In this document: positions 26,089 to 35,048 of the stretch, in pieces
Position numbering within the stretch: the stretch's first letter is position 1
Layout of the letters: each line of letters begins with the position of its first letter
The notes under the pieces: generated by a model
What the model was told of the DNA's origin: nothing
Seen by the model: the letters and a program-made list of their open reading frames with translations, nothing else
Databases searched by the model: none
Source: Paenibacillus doosanensis
Lineage (GTDB): Bacteria; Bacillota; Bacilli; Paenibacillales; NBRC-103111
Length of the DNA: 48,321 nucleotides
Reading direction: 5' to 3'
NCBI RefSeq assembly: GCF_025060755.1
Contig: NZ_JANYUY010000054.1
Coordinates: 1 to 48,321 of the forward strand
Made by a program: the position numbers and the translations under genes

Positions 26089-27396
26089 ATGACTTCTTTG
26101 AGCACCGCCCTCATCCAGACGCAGAAGCTTCTCCTCACGCCGCGCTTAAGACAATCTATCGAAATGCTGCATATGTCGTCTCTGGAGCTAATGGAATTTA
26201 TCCAGGAACAATCGAGAGAAAATCCTTTGCTGGACTATAAATACGATAGCGTGCCCCCCTCTCCCGGGGGCAAAAAACGAACGTCCGACCCTAATCACGA
26301 ATGGTGGCTCCATATCCGAAGCGGCGGCCAGCCTTCGCTGGAAGCGGTGCTGACCGAGCAATTGCAGGAGGCAGGCGTCCGGCCGGAGCTGCACAAAATA
26401 GCCTTGTTCATTATCCGTTCGCTCGACGAGAAAGGATACTTGCCGTTAACGCCGCAATGGATCTCCCAGCATCTGCGCCAGCCTGTTCCGCTTGTCCTGA
26501 AAGCCGTTGACCTCGTGCAAAATATGGAGCCCGCAGGCGTAGCCGCATCCAGCCTCGAAGAATGCCTAATGCTCCAGTTGGATCAGCTCGGCGACAACGA
26601 TGCTTTGGTAAGGAGCCTTATTCGGGGTCATTTGAAAGATATCGCCAAGCGAAGGTTCGGACCGCTGGCCAAACAATACGGCGTCGAGCCGGCCGACATC
26701 CAGCGGGCCGCAAGCAGGATCAGCCGCTTGAATCCGAAGCCGGGCGCCGCCTACAGCGGGGAGAGAACGCAGTTTATCGTCCCCGATATCGTCCTGACCC
26801 GAACCGACGAAGGGTTCGAAATCGGGCTGCACGACGCTTCGCTTCCCAACATCGTCTTCAATGCGGAATATGTCGAGCTGATGAAGTCCAATCCCCCTAA
26901 AGAAGTAAGCGCTTATTTGACGGAACAGCGGAAGCGGGTCCAAGCCATTATCGACAGCATTGAACATAGAAAAGCCACCATGTACAAAGTGGCGACCGTT
27001 ATTTTTGAACATCAGCACGCCTTCTGTCTGCATGGCCCGTCCGCGATTAAACCGATGGCTATGCGTCATGTCGCCGAGCTGCTCGGCATCCACGAATCGA
27101 CCGTCAGCCGGGCCGTCAACCAGAAGTTTGCGATGACGCCCTGGGGCCTCTACGAGCTGAAGCAATTTTTCACCTCGTCGGTGAAGCAAGCAGACGGCGC
27201 CGCCGTCTCCTCCGCCCAGATCAAAGAGCAGCTTCGCGAGCTGATCGACGGCGAAGACAAAACCGAACCGTGGTCGGATCAAAAGCTCGCTGAACGCCTG
27301 ACGCAATCGGGGCTGCAGGTTTCCCGGCGCACGGTCGCCAAATACCGCGACCAGTTGAACATTCCGGCCGCTCTGGAGCGCAAACAATATCAGTAG
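26089..27396 (+). CDS. rpoN: RNA polymerase sigma-54 factor
   Basis: A 435-residue sigma-54 (SigL). The Gln/Leu-rich activator-contact region I is at the N-terminus (QTQKLLLTPRLRQSIEMLHM), the core-binding domain lies in the middle, and the C-terminal RpoN box reads RRTVAKYR at about 413-420, which contacts the -24 promoter element. The HTH region (VAELLGIHESTVSRAVNQK) is intact. The ATG at 26089 follows GGAGG by 7 nt. The gene ends in a strong terminator. A sigma-54 activator (31487-33256) and a consensus -24/-12 promoter (33450) lie a few kb away, so factor, activator and target are all in this window. Confidence 0.96.
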   Translation: MTSLSTALIQTQKLLLTPRLRQSIEMLHMSSLELMEFIQEQSRENPLLDYKYDSVPPSPGGKKRTSDPNHEWWLHIRSGGQPSLEAVLTEQLQEAGVRPELHKIALFIIRSLDEKGYLPLTPQWISQHLRQPVPLVLKAVDLVQNMEPAGVAASSLEECLMLQLDQLGDNDALVRSLIRGHLKDIAKRRFGPLAKQYGVEPADIQRAASRISRLNPKPGAAYSGERTQFIVPDIVLTRTDEGFEIGLHDASLPNIVFNAEYVELMKSNPPKEVSAYLTEQRKRVQAIIDSIEHRKATMYKVATVIFEHQHAFCLHGPSAIKPMAMRHVAELLGIHESTVSRAVNQKFAMTPWGLYELKQFFTSSVKQADGAAVSSAQIKEQLRELIDGEDKTEPWSDQKLAERLTQSGLQVSRRTVAKYRDQLNIPAALERKQYQ

Positions 27397-27402
27397 CAAT
27401 CC

Positions 27403-27450
27403 CGCCGCCCTCCCGGGCTTCTCGAAGCTTCCGGGAGGGCGGCGCTTTTA
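27403..27450 (+). terminator. Terminator of rpoN
   Basis: CGCCGCCCTCCCGG (27403-27416) and CCGGGAGGGCGGCG (27431-27444) form a perfect 14-bp stem followed by CTTTTATT. Confidence 0.85.
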
Positions 27451-27587
27451 TTGAGCCCCTTCTAGCAATCTAATTGCGAGATTATTCCGTTCCAATTCCC
27501 ATATTTTACATATCGATAACCACTGAGTATGATGAGGGGGAACGACGCTTCACATACTCGAATCGATGGACAGGGAGAGGATAGATC

Positions 27588-28277
27588 ATGTCTCATTTTG
27601 ACCAAATCGCCGAGCAATATGAACATCTCATCAAGAAGGACGGAAACGTACGGTTCGACTATATTATGGACCAATTGGAGGAAGCGGGCGGCGTTCAAGG
27701 CCGGCGCGTTTGCGATGTCGGCTGCGGGCCCGGAGAGCTCAGCGCTATGCTTGCGGACAAAGGCGCTCATGTTGCCGCAGCGGACAGCAGTGCGAAGATG
27801 CTGGAGCTGGCCCGCCGCAAATCGGGCAAGGTGACTTGGCTTGAGGACGATGCCATGCGGCTCGGCAGCATTCCGGACGGCACAATGGACTTTGTCGTCT
27901 CCAGCCTGATGCTGATGGATGTGCCCGATTTCATGGCGGTATTCCGTCAGTCGCATCGTATTCTGGCCCCGGGCGGAATGATGATTTGGACGATCATGCA
28001 TCCTTGCTTCCAATCTCCGTTCAGCCATCCGCTCGATGAGGGCGGCAGGAAAGTATCCCATTACGACGCGCAATACTGGAAATCTCACGGAAGAGGCACG
28101 ATTCGTTCGATCGTCGGCTCCTATCATCGGTCCGTATCCGATTATATCAACGGCTTTCAGGAAGCCGGCTTCGAGCTTGTAAGGACCGACGAACCGCTCC
28201 CTGACATTCCTCCTCCCCGTGTGCCTCACTGGTTCTGCGCAGTCGGGAAAAGCAAGCCGGCGAGAAACAGTAACTAG
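27588..28277 (+). CDS. Class I SAM-dependent methyltransferase
   Basis: A 229-residue methyltransferase. SAM-binding motif I is VCDVGCGPGELS at about 41-52, the acidic end of strand beta-2 is AAADSS, and the post-I region is typical of the UbiE/Methyltransf_11 group (DFVVSSLMLMDVPD, then LAPGGMMIWTIMHP). The start follows GGGAGAGG by 7 nt. It stands alone between the rpoN terminator and the convergent uxuB gene. The acceptor substrate cannot be told from sequence. Confidence 0.88.
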   Translation: MSHFDQIAEQYEHLIKKDGNVRFDYIMDQLEEAGGVQGRRVCDVGCGPGELSAMLADKGAHVAAADSSAKMLELARRKSGKVTWLEDDAMRLGSIPDGTMDFVVSSLMLMDVPDFMAVFRQSHRILAPGGMMIWTIMHPCFQSPFSHPLDEGGRKVSHYDAQYWKSHGRGTIRSIVGSYHRSVSDYINGFQEAGFELVRTDEPLPDIPPPRVPHWFCAVGKSKPARNSN

Positions 28278-28285
28278 GGAACACC

Positions 28286-28337
28286 GAAAAAACCGCTCTC
28301 CGCTTAGGTTAACTTATAACCCAGGTTTGGAGAGCGG
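28286..28337 (-). terminator. Terminator of the hexuronate operon
   Basis: CCGCTCTCC (28292-28300) and GGAGAGCGG (28328-28336) form a 9-bp perfect stem. On the minus strand TTTTTT follows. It lies 19 bp after the uxuB stop. Confidence 0.8.
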
Positions 28338-28355
28338 CGCGCATTACGCGGCGAA

Positions 28356-29195
28356 TTAAACGCCGGAATAAGACATGAACCCGCCGTCTACAGGCACGGT
28401 AATTCCCGTAACGAAGCCGGACATTTGCTCGTCGACGAGCCATAGCATCGTGCCGAGCAAGTCCTCCGGCTTGCCGAACCGGCGCATCGGCGTGTGCGTG
28501 ATGATCTTGTGAGAGCGTTCCGTCAGCGATCCGTCCTCGCGCGTCAGCAGCCGTCTGTTTTGCTCCGTCAGAAAAAAGCCCGGGGCGATCGCATTGACCC
28601 GAATCCCCGCATCGGCCATATGTACGGCCATCCATTTGGTGAAGTTCTCGATGGCCGCCTTGGCCGCGCTGTACGCCGGCACTTTCGTCATCGGGCTCGG
28701 CGCGCTCATCGAGGACATGTTAATAATGACGGCTCCCGGCTTATGGATCATGCTGCGGGAAAAAATTTGCGTCGGAATCAGCGTGCCGAGAAAGTTCAGG
28801 TTAAATACATAGCTCATCCCTTCCCCGGTCAAATCGAAGAACGACGTCACCTCCGGGTTATGAACGTCTTCCGGCTTGAACGTTTCGCTCGTCGTCATTC
28901 CTTGCGGATGATTGCCCCCCGCTCCATTAATCAGAATATCGCAAGCGCCGAATGTCTCGGATACGATCTGCTCGGCCTTTTTCACACTCTCCGCGTTCAA
29001 GACGTCGCAGGCGACTGCAATCGCCTGCCCTCCCGCGGCCCTGATCGCTTCCGCCACGCTCTCTCCCTTCTCCGCGGTGCGATTCAGAATCGCCACCTTG
29101 ACTCCTTGACGGCCCAGCTCTTTGGCCATGGCCGAGCAGAGCACGCCGCTGCCGCCGGTGACTTTACCCTTTAAACCATCATGAATCGTCAGCAT
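28356..29195 (-). CDS. uxuB: D-fructuronate reductase-like SDR (UxuB type)
   Basis: A 279-residue short-chain dehydrogenase resembling the Bacillus-type D-mannonate oxidoreductase, which interconverts D-fructuronate and D-mannonate. Catalytic residues are visible: Ser in NMSSMS, and Tyr and Lys in [15 protein letters not shown], the usual post-beta-4 motif, is present. The first strand is odd: LKGKV runs straight into TGGSGVL, where family members have about three more hydrophobic residues (GKxxxxTGGGG). This looks like an in-frame 9-nt loss in the cofactor-binding fold. The start at 29195 follows GAGGGGG and overlaps the uxuA stop by 7 nt. It is the last gene of the GntR-uxuA-uxuB operon. 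Confidence 0.88.
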   Translation of the reverse strand: MLTIHDGLKGKVTGGSGVLCSAMAKELGRQGVKVAILNRTAEKGESVAEAIRAAGGQAIAVACDVLNAESVKKAEQIVSETFGACDILINGAGGNHPQGMTTSETFKPEDVHNPEVTSFFDLTGEGMSYVFNLNFLGTLIPTQIFSRSMIHKPGAVIINMSSMSAPSPMTKVPAYSAAKAAIENFTKWMAVHMADAGIRVNAIAPGFFLTEQNRRLLTREDGSLTERSHKIITHTPMRRFGKPEDLLGTMLWLVDEQMSGFVTGITVPVDGGFMSYSGV

Positions 29196-30268
29196 AAAGC
29201 TTTCCCCCTCTTCGTTCTTTCCAGCGAATCCCATATTCCCCACAAATACATAATGCCTAAAGCGCGGTCGTACAATCCGTAACCCGGCCGGCATTGCTCG
29301 TTCCACAGATGTCTGCCGTGATCCGGCCGGGCATAGCCGGTAAATCCGCTCTCATGATACGCTTTCACAATGTCGCAAATATCGACCGAGCCGTCCTGGG
29401 CGCGATGGGAGGTTTCGATAAAATCGCCGTTGTCGTATACGCGGATATTGCGGATATGGGCGAACGGAATCCGGTCCGCAAATTCCCGCACCATCGCCGC
29501 CACGTCATTGTTCGGATTGGCGCTCAGCGAGCCGCTGCACAGCGTGACCCCGTTGTAAGGGCTGTCAACAAGCCGAAGCAGCCGGCGAATATTATCCCGG
29601 TTTGTCATGATGCGCGGCAGCCCGAAGACCGGCCACGGCGGATCGTCCGGATGAATCGCCATCCGAATATCGTTCTCTTCCGCAACCGGGATGATATGCT
29701 CCAGGAAATAAGCCAAATGGTTCCATAAATCTTCTTCCGTGACGTTCTTATACGCCTCGAAGACCCGGGACATATGTCTCAGCCTCTCCGGTTCCCAGCC
29801 GGGCATCGTGAAATCGGGATTTTCGTTAATCTTGCGGACGAGCTCGGCGGGGTCCATGGCGTCTACCAGCGTTTTCTCGTAAAACATCGCCGTGGACCCG
29901 TCCTCCAGCTCCTTGTGCAAATCCGTCCGCACCCAATCGAATACGGGCATGAAGTTGTAGCAGATCGTTTTGACCCCGACTTGGCCCAGCTTCCGTATCG
30001 TGCGCTTGTAATTGTCAATATACCGGTCGCGCGACGGCAGCCCCAGCTTAATATCTTCATGGATATTAACGCTCTCAACCACCTCGATATGGAAGCCGTA
30101 CCGCTCCGCCTGCCGCTTCACCTCGATGATCCGGTCCAGCGGCCATTCTTCCCCTGCGGGAATGTCGTGCAGCGCCCACACGATCCCCTCCACCCCGGGA
30201 ATTTGTCTGATCTGGCTCAGGGTCACGGTATCGTTGCCTTCCCCATACCAGCGAAATACCATTCTCAT
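29189..30268 (-). CDS. uxuA: Mannonate dehydratase
   Basis: It dehydrates D-mannonate to 2-keto-3-deoxy-D-gluconate in the hexuronate (glucuronate) pathway. The 359-residue TIM-barrel protein has the UxuA start [15 protein letters not shown], the metal-site region [19 protein letters not shown], the His motif [11 protein letters not shown], and [13 protein letters not shown] with the conserved Cys. The ATG at 30268 is chosen because the in-frame ATG 18 nt upstream overlaps the GGGGGAAG ribosome binding site. It lies 23 bp after the GntR gene and overlaps uxuB by 7 nt, so the three are one transcript. Confidence 0.95.
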   Translation of the reverse strand: MRMVFRWYGEGNDTVTLSQIRQIPGVEGIVWALHDIPAGEEWPLDRIIEVKRQAERYGFHIEVVESVNIHEDIKLGLPSRDRYIDNYKRTIRKLGQVGVKTICYNFMPVFDWVRTDLHKELEDGSTAMFYEKTLVDAMDPAELVRKINENPDFTMPGWEPERLRHMSRVFEAYKNVTEEDLWNHLAYFLEHIIPVAEENDIRMAIHPDDPPWPVFGLPRIMTNRDNIRRLLRLVDSPYNGVTLCSGSLSANPNNDVAAMVREFADRIPFAHIRNIRVYDNGDFIETSHRAQDGSVDICDIVKAYHESGFTGYARPDHGRHLWNEQCRPGYGLYDRALGIMYLWGIWDSLERTKRGKALC

Positions 30269-30291
30269 TCCGGCTTCTTCCCCCATTCACC

Positions 30292-30993
30292 CTAATCGAT
30301 AAAATATTGCGGATACGCTTCCCGAAGCGCGGGAAGCTCTACGTCCAGCTTGCCTACATGCAGTTCAAGACGCCGAGCGGTCAAATCTTCATTGCCTTGC
30401 TCGATCGCTTCAAGCAATCCGTTATGCTCTTCAATCACGCGATCCATATGATGAAACTGCTTAAGCGCCAAAAAGCGCAGCCGGTTCAAATGCCCGCGCA
30501 TATGATACACGACCTGAAGCAGCGTCGCGTTGCCGGTCACTTCCATAATAGAGCGGTGAAACTCCTCGTCCAGCTGCAGAAACAGTCCGATATCGCCTTC
30601 TTCTGCGGCGGCGCGCTGCCCCTCCAGCAGCTCCCCGATCCGTCCCCGGACTTCCCGGCGGTCCTGCCGGTTCCACATTTTCGCCGCGACGCGAAACGCG
30701 CCGATTTCCAAATGCTCGCGAATGAAGCGGGTTTCCGCCGCCTTGCGCTGGGAGATGTAGGCGATCCTCGTGCCTCTCTGCGGCAGCACGTCCAGCAGTT
30801 GCTCGCTGACAAGCAGGCGGATCGCTTCGCGGATCGGCGTACGGCTGACGCGAAGCGTGTCGGCCAGTTCATTTTCGTAAATCATACTCCCCGGCTCCAG
30901 CCGCAGCGATACGATGCCTTCGCGGATCGATTCATACACCTGGTCTCCGAGAGATTTGCGCTGCAGCTGCGGCGGCAAAGGTGATAAGCTCAT
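30292..30993 (-). CDS. GntR-family regulator, FCD (FadR) subgroup
   Basis: A 233-residue regulator. Residues 10-75 form the winged HTH (DQVYESIREGIVSLRLEPGS, then LADTLRVSRTPIREAIRLL), and the C-terminal all-helical FCD domain has the metal/ligand residues typical of hexuronate-sensing members (REHLEIGAFRVA; DEEFHRSIMEVTGN). It is first in the operon with uxuA and uxuB and so probably represses them, with a hexuronate or mannonate-type inducer. The start at 30993 follows AGGAGG by 7 nt. A perfect palindrome lies inside its own promoter, suggesting autorepression. Confidence 0.92.
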   Translation of the reverse strand: MSLSPLPPQLQRKSLGDQVYESIREGIVSLRLEPGSMIYENELADTLRVSRTPIREAIRLLVSEQLLDVLPQRGTRIAYISQRKAAETRFIREHLEIGAFRVAAKMWNRQDRREVRGRIGELLEGQRAAAEEGDIGLFLQLDEEFHRSIMEVTGNATLLQVVYHMRGHLNRLRFLALKQFHHMDRVIEEHNGLLEAIEQGNEDLTARRLELHVGKLDVELPALREAYPQYFID

Positions 30994-31021
30994 TGAAGCG
31001 CCTCCTGTCCGTAATGACTTC

Positions 31022-31051
31022 ATATTACTTGCATTCTTGTATACAAGTCAA
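31022..31051 (-). promoter_or_regulatory. Promoter and palindromic operator of the hexuronate operon
   Basis: On the minus strand TTGACT (31046-31051), an 18-nt spacer and TAATAT (31022-31027) form a good sigma-A promoter about 30 bp before the GntR start. The perfect palindrome CTTGTATACAAG (31036-31047) overlaps the -35 and the spacer. FadR-subgroup GntR proteins commonly bind TTGTATACAA-type sites, so this is the likely operator. Confidence 0.8.
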
Positions 31052-31413
31052 CTTTTTTTTGAAACCGCGTCCTCGTTCGAACCCTCCTCTCCCCCGGATC
31101 TCTCAGGAATCGGCGCAGACCGTCCGGCTTTCAGATCATGGCTCAGAATAAACGAAGCTTGCTCTTTTTTGCCCAGCGCCGATTCGAGAATCTCGAATAT
31201 CGTTTTGCCGGGATACAACCGCGAAATGGCAATATACAGAACGACCATGATCATATTGATCAGCATACCGCATAACGAAGCCATCCAGGCGTCTTCCCGG
31301 GCCGAATGGGCCAACCCCGCCGGCGTTACCAGAATGGAAGTGCCTATGGTCGGGCCGAACGTCAATATGTAAAACTGCCATGCCGAAATCCCTTTTTGTA
31401 TCATTCTCTCCAC
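31048..31413 (-). pseudogene. Fragment of a GerAB-type germination permease
   Basis: The first about 80 residues (IQKGISAWQFYILTFGPTIG through SRLYPGKTIFEILESALGK) look like the start of an endospore germination permease of the GerAB/amino-acid permease family, covering the first two or three membrane helices. Afterwards the frame continues about 40 residues in a polar, low-complexity sequence without membrane helices (GRSAPIPERSGGEEG) and stops. Intact family members have about 365 residues and ten helices, so this is a remnant. Its stop codon overlaps the -35 of the uxu operon promoter, suggesting the rest was lost when the two regions were joined. Expression is doubtful. Confidence 0.7.
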
Positions 31414-31454
31414 AAGTTAGGGTACTTCCGATGCAGCGCCTCGCCGAAACGAAT

Positions 31455-31485
31455 AAAGGGAGCACCGTATGTGCTCCCTTCTCTA
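31455..31485 (-). terminator. Terminator of the sigma-54 activator gene
   Basis: AAGGGAGCAC and GTGCTCCCTT form a perfect 10-bp stem with a 4-nt loop at 31457-31480, immediately after the activator stop codon; TTTATTC follows on the minus strand. Confidence 0.75.
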
Positions 31486-31486
31486 T

Positions 31487-33256
31487 TTACAACCGGGTGA
31501 TTTCGTATTCCTCGATTTTCCGGTACAGCGTCGTCCGGCCGATTTGCAGCAGCTCCGCGGCCTTGCTGACATTCCAGCCTGTGACCTGAAGCGCCCGCTT
31601 GATCGCGCCCACCTCGGCGGCCTTCAGCGTCGGAACCTGCGCGCCGAGCTGATCTCCGGATAATCGGCCGTCTCCGGCGTCCGCCTCCTCCAATAGAAGA
31701 TGCTCCGGCGCGATCGGCCCTCCCTCGGCGAGAAACGCCGCCTGAATCAGCGCGCTGCTTAGCTCGCGGACATTCCCCGGCCAGCTGTACAGAAGCAGCT
31801 TGCGTCCTGCGCTCTCCGTCAGGCGGCAGCACGGATAGCCGTGCTTGTGCAGCAGATGCGCGGCCAGCATCACGATGTCCGTCCTCTCGCGCAGTGCCGG
31901 GAGCGTCAGCTGAATCCCCTTCAGACGATAATACAGGTCGGCTCTGAAGCGGCCTTCCTTCACTTCCTGCGTCAAATTTTTGTGCGTGGCGGCGATAATC
32001 CGCGTGTCGATACGTCTAGATTTCGTGCTGCCGACGGGCGTCACGATCCGCTCCTGCAGCACGCGGAGCAGCGCGGCTTGCGCACGCAGCGACATGTCGC
32101 CGATCTCGTCGAGAAAGATCGTTCCTTTATTGGCCGCCTCGAATTTGCCGATGCTGCCCTCGCGGTTTGCGCCGGTGAAGGCACCCCGCTCATAACCGAA
32201 CAGCTCGCTTTCGACGAGCGTGTCCGGAATGGCGCCGCAATTCACCGCAATGAAGGGCCCTTCCGAGCGCAAGCTGGCCGTATGGATCGATTGCGCGAAC
32301 AGCTCCTTTCCCGTGCCGCTCTCTCCGAGCAGCAGAACGGGAAAGTCCGTCAACGCCGCTTTGCCGGCCAGTTCCTTCTTCTGCAGCAAGCTCGGGCAGT
32401 CTCCCGCAATGTCGTCGAACGTGTAGAGCCGGCCGACGTTCACCGTCTTCTTCTGCACGGCTACGGAACGCTTGATCGTATGGCGGCCGTCATGGAGCGC
32501 TTCGACGGCAAAGCCTTCGATGCCGGTAAATTCCTTGCCGACGACGTCCTGTCCCAAAGCGCGCAGAGCCGCCTGATTCGCCCGGATGATCCGGTTGTCG
32601 GCGTCAAGCGATAAAAGCGGCAGCGGATGGCTTCTCGCCGAATATTCCAATTCCTTCAAAGTGATCAATTGCTCCTGCTTCACTTCCTCGATAAGCAGCC
32701 GGTTTTGCAGCGCATCGGCGATCATCGTGGCGAGCGTCAGCGTATACGGGTTATAGCTTTCCTGCCTACCGCTAAAATTGATGACGCCGAGCAGCTCCCC
32801 GCTCGGGCTAAAGATCGGCGAAGACGCGCAGGTCAGAAAGCTGTGCTGCCTGCTGTAATGCTCTGCGGCATGGACGCGGACCGGCACCCGTTCCAGCAAG
32901 GCCGCACCAATGGCGTTAGTCCCCTTCCGCCTCTCCTCCCAGTTGGCTCCGACCTGCAGTTGAACCTGCTCCGCCTGTTTGGAGAAGAGCGGCTCGCCCA
33001 CGGAGTAAATAATATTTCCTCCCGCATCGATGAGCAGCGCAGCCTGCCCGGACTGGTGGATAAAACGCTCCATGCTGCCTAGCAATTGCGAAGCGTGACG
33101 GATAAGCAGTTGATGTTCTCCAATAATTTCTCGAATACGCTGCTCCGTCATCAGCTGGTCGTCAAAATGATCGTGAGGCTTCAACCCGTACTGCTGGCAG
33201 CGCTTCCACGAATTGGCCACAATTTCCGTCTGTTCGTTCAAACCCAAAGATGTCAA
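31487..33256 (-). CDS. Sigma-54-dependent activator, AcoR-like
   Basis: A 589-residue enhancer-binding protein. An N-terminal GAF-like sensor (about 55-185) and a PAS-like segment (about 200-275) are followed by the AAA+ domain with Walker A GESGTGKE (311-318), the sigma-54 contact loop GAFTGA (358-363) and FLDEIGDMS (Walker B), then a Fis-type C-terminal HTH (NVSKAAELLQIGRTTLYRKI). This matches the AcoR group, which senses acetoin, aldehydes or related compounds. I chose the TTG at 33256 because GGAGG lies 8 nt before it; an upstream TTG at 33271 contains that site. It is divergent from the aldehyde dehydrogenase gene, which has a sigma-54 promoter. Confidence 0.93.
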   Translation of the reverse strand: MTSLGLNEQTEIVANSWKRCQQYGLKPHDHFDDQLMTEQRIREIIGEHQLLIRHASQLLGSMERFIHQSGQAALLIDAGGNIIYSVGEPLFSKQAEQVQLQVGANWEERRKGTNAIGAALLERVPVRVHAAEHYSRQHSFLTCASSPIFSPSGELLGVINFSGRQESYNPYTLTLATMIADALQNRLLIEEVKQEQLITLKELEYSARSHPLPLLSLDADNRIIRANQAALRALGQDVVGKEFTGIEGFAVEALHDGRHTIKRSVAVQKKTVNVGRLYTFDDIAGDCPSLLQKKELAGKAALTDFPVLLLGESGTGKELFAQSIHTASLRSEGPFIAVNCGAIPDTLVESELFGYERGAFTGANREGSIGKFEAANKGTIFLDEIGDMSLRAQAALLRVLQERIVTPVGSTKSRRIDTRIIAATHKNLTQEVKEGRFRADLYYRLKGIQLTLPALRERTDIVMLAAHLLHKHGYPCCRLTESAGRKLLLYSWPGNVRELSSALIQAAFLAEGGPIAPEHLLLEEADAGDGRLSGDQLGAQVPTLKAAEVGAIKRALQVTGWNVSKAAELLQIGRTTLYRKIEEYEITRL

Positions 33257-33349
33257 AAGGAACACCTCCAAAAAGCGGTTTGTCGCAGGAATCTATCCAC
33301 TATAAGGTAACATATTTGGACGCTGCTGTGTAATTTGCCGCCAAGAATG

Positions 33350-33375
33350 TTCCGAAATGGCACACTGCTCCGAAA
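33350..33375 (+). promoter_or_regulatory. Candidate upstream activator sites
   Basis: Two direct TTCCGAAA / CTCCGAAA elements (33350-33357 and 33368-33375) lie 75-100 bp upstream of the -24/-12 promoter, the usual position for enhancer binding by sigma-54 activators. The assignment is by position and repetition only. Confidence 0.35.
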
Positions 33376-33449
33376 CTGTATGTTTCAATTCGGCGCATTC
33401 GAAAGGAAGCGTTTGCAGCGCGTTCCTTCCCGGAGCGCTCTTCAGCGCT

Positions 33450-33465
33450 TGGCACGATTCTTGCT
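33450..33465 (+). promoter_or_regulatory. Sigma-54 (-24/-12) promoter
   Basis: TGGCAC (33450-33455), five bases, then TTGCT (33461-33465) match the TGGCAC-N5-TTGCW consensus fully. It lies about 50 bp before the aldehyde dehydrogenase start and faces it. Confidence 0.88.
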
Positions 33466-33515
33466 TCAAAAATCGATGAGTACGATTCACAATATTATTT
33501 TGGGAGGTAATCCGC

Positions 33516-35036
33516 ATGATCTACGCTCAGCCAGGCCAAGAAGGCTCCAAAGTCGCTTTTAAAAAACGTTACGACAACTTCATCGGCGGTCAGTGGGTCC
33601 CGCCCGTTAACGGCCAATATTTCGAGAACGTAACCCCGGTGACCGGCCAATCGTTCTGCGAGGTGGCCCGTTCAACCGCCGAAGACATCGAGCTGGCGCT
33701 GGATGCCGCGCACGCGGCCAAAGCCGCCTGGGGCAGCACTTCAGCCGCTGCCCGCGCCAACGTTCTGAACCGCATCGCCGATCGGATCGAGGCGAATCTG
33801 GAGCTGCTCGCCGTAGCCGAGACATGGGACAACGGCAAGCCGGTGAGGGAGACGATGGCCGCCGATCTGCCGCTCGCCATCGATCATTTCCGTTATTTCG
33901 CCGGCTGCATCCGAGCGCAGGAAGGCGCTCTCAGCGAAGTCGACGGCGATACGATCGCCTATCACTTCCATGAGCCGCTCGGCGTCGTCGGACAAATCAT
34001 TCCGTGGAACTTCCCGCTGCTCATGGCGACATGGAAGCTGGCCCCCGCGCTTGCCGCCGGCAACTGCGTCGTGCTGAAGCCGGCCGAGCAGACGCCGGCG
34101 TCGATTCTCGTCCTGATGGGGCTGATCGAAGACCTGCTGCCTCCGGGCGTCGTAAACATCGTGAACGGCTTCGGGCTGGAAGCCGGCAAGCCGCTGGCTT
34201 CCAGCAGCCGCATCGCCAAGATCGCCTTCACCGGCGAGACGACGACCGGGCGCCTGATCATGCAGTACGCTTCGCAAAATATTATTCCCGTCACGCTGGA
34301 GCTGGGCGGCAAATCGCCGAATTTGTTCTTCGAGGACGTGCTTGCCCATGACGACGCTTATTTGAATAAAGCGATCGAAGGCTTCGTGCTGTTCGCCTTG
34401 AACCAAGGCGAAGTGTGCACCTGCCCTTCCCGCGCGCTCATTCAGGAATCGATCTACGACGAATTCATCGAACGCGCCTTGAAGCGTGTAGCCGCCATCC
34501 GACAAGGCAACCCGCTGGATATGGAGACGATGATCGGCGCTCAGGCTTCCTCGGAGCAGGTGGAGAAAATTTTGTCGTACATGCAAATCGGCCGGGAGGA
34601 AGGCGCCGAGCTGCTCGCCGGCGGAGGCAGAGCGCAGCTCGCAGACGGCCTGGAAGCCGGCTATTATATTCAGCCGACCGTCTTTAAAGGAAGCAACAAG
34701 ATGCGCATCTTCCAGGAAGAAATATTCGGCCCGGTCGTCTCCGTAACGACGTTCAAGGATCAGGAGGAAGCTCTGGCGATCGCCAACGATACGCTGTACG
34801 GGCTCGGAGCCGGCGTCTGGACCCGCGACATGAACAAGGCATACCGGATGGGACGGGGCATCGAGGCCGGCCGCGTCTGGACGAACTGCTATCATGCTTA
34901 TCCGGCCCACGCTGCCTTCGGCGGATATAAAATGTCCGGAATCGGCCGGGAAAATCATAAGATGATGCTGTCCCATTACCAGCAAACGAAAAACCTGCTC
35001 GTCAGCTACAGCCCCGACGCCTTGGGTTTCTTCTAA
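33516..35036 (+). CDS. NAD-dependent aldehyde dehydrogenase (AldA/ExaC-like)
   Basis: A 506-residue aldehyde dehydrogenase oxidising short aliphatic aldehydes, probably acetaldehyde, to the acid. The catalytic Cys is C301 in [13 protein letters not shown] and the general base is E262 in [17 protein letters not shown] and the FTGETTTGR cofactor loop are intact. Length and the closing segment SPDALGFF fit the ExaC/AcoD-like group that is often paired with DUF779 proteins, as here (12 bp to the next gene). GGGAGG lies about 9 nt before the ATG. Transcription is predicted from the sigma-54 promoter at 33450 under the divergent AcoR-like activator. Confidence 0.95.
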   Translation: MIYAQPGQEGSKVAFKKRYDNFIGGQWVPPVNGQYFENVTPVTGQSFCEVARSTAEDIELALDAAHAAKAAWGSTSAAARANVLNRIADRIEANLELLAVAETWDNGKPVRETMAADLPLAIDHFRYFAGCIRAQEGALSEVDGDTIAYHFHEPLGVVGQIIPWNFPLLMATWKLAPALAAGNCVVLKPAEQTPASILVLMGLIEDLLPPGVVNIVNGFGLEAGKPLASSSRIAKIAFTGETTTGRLIMQYASQNIIPVTLELGGKSPNLFFEDVLAHDDAYLNKAIEGFVLFALNQGEVCTCPSRALIQESIYDEFIERALKRVAAIRQGNPLDMETMIGAQASSEQVEKILSYMQIGREEGAELLAGGGRAQLADGLEAGYYIQPTVFKGSNKMRIFQEEIFGPVVSVTTFKDQEEALAIANDTLYGLGAGVWTRDMNKAYRMGRGIEAGRVWTNCYHAYPAHAAFGGYKMSGIGRENHKMMLSHYQQTKNLLVSYSPDALGFF

Positions 35037-35048
35037 GCGGAGCCGCCC

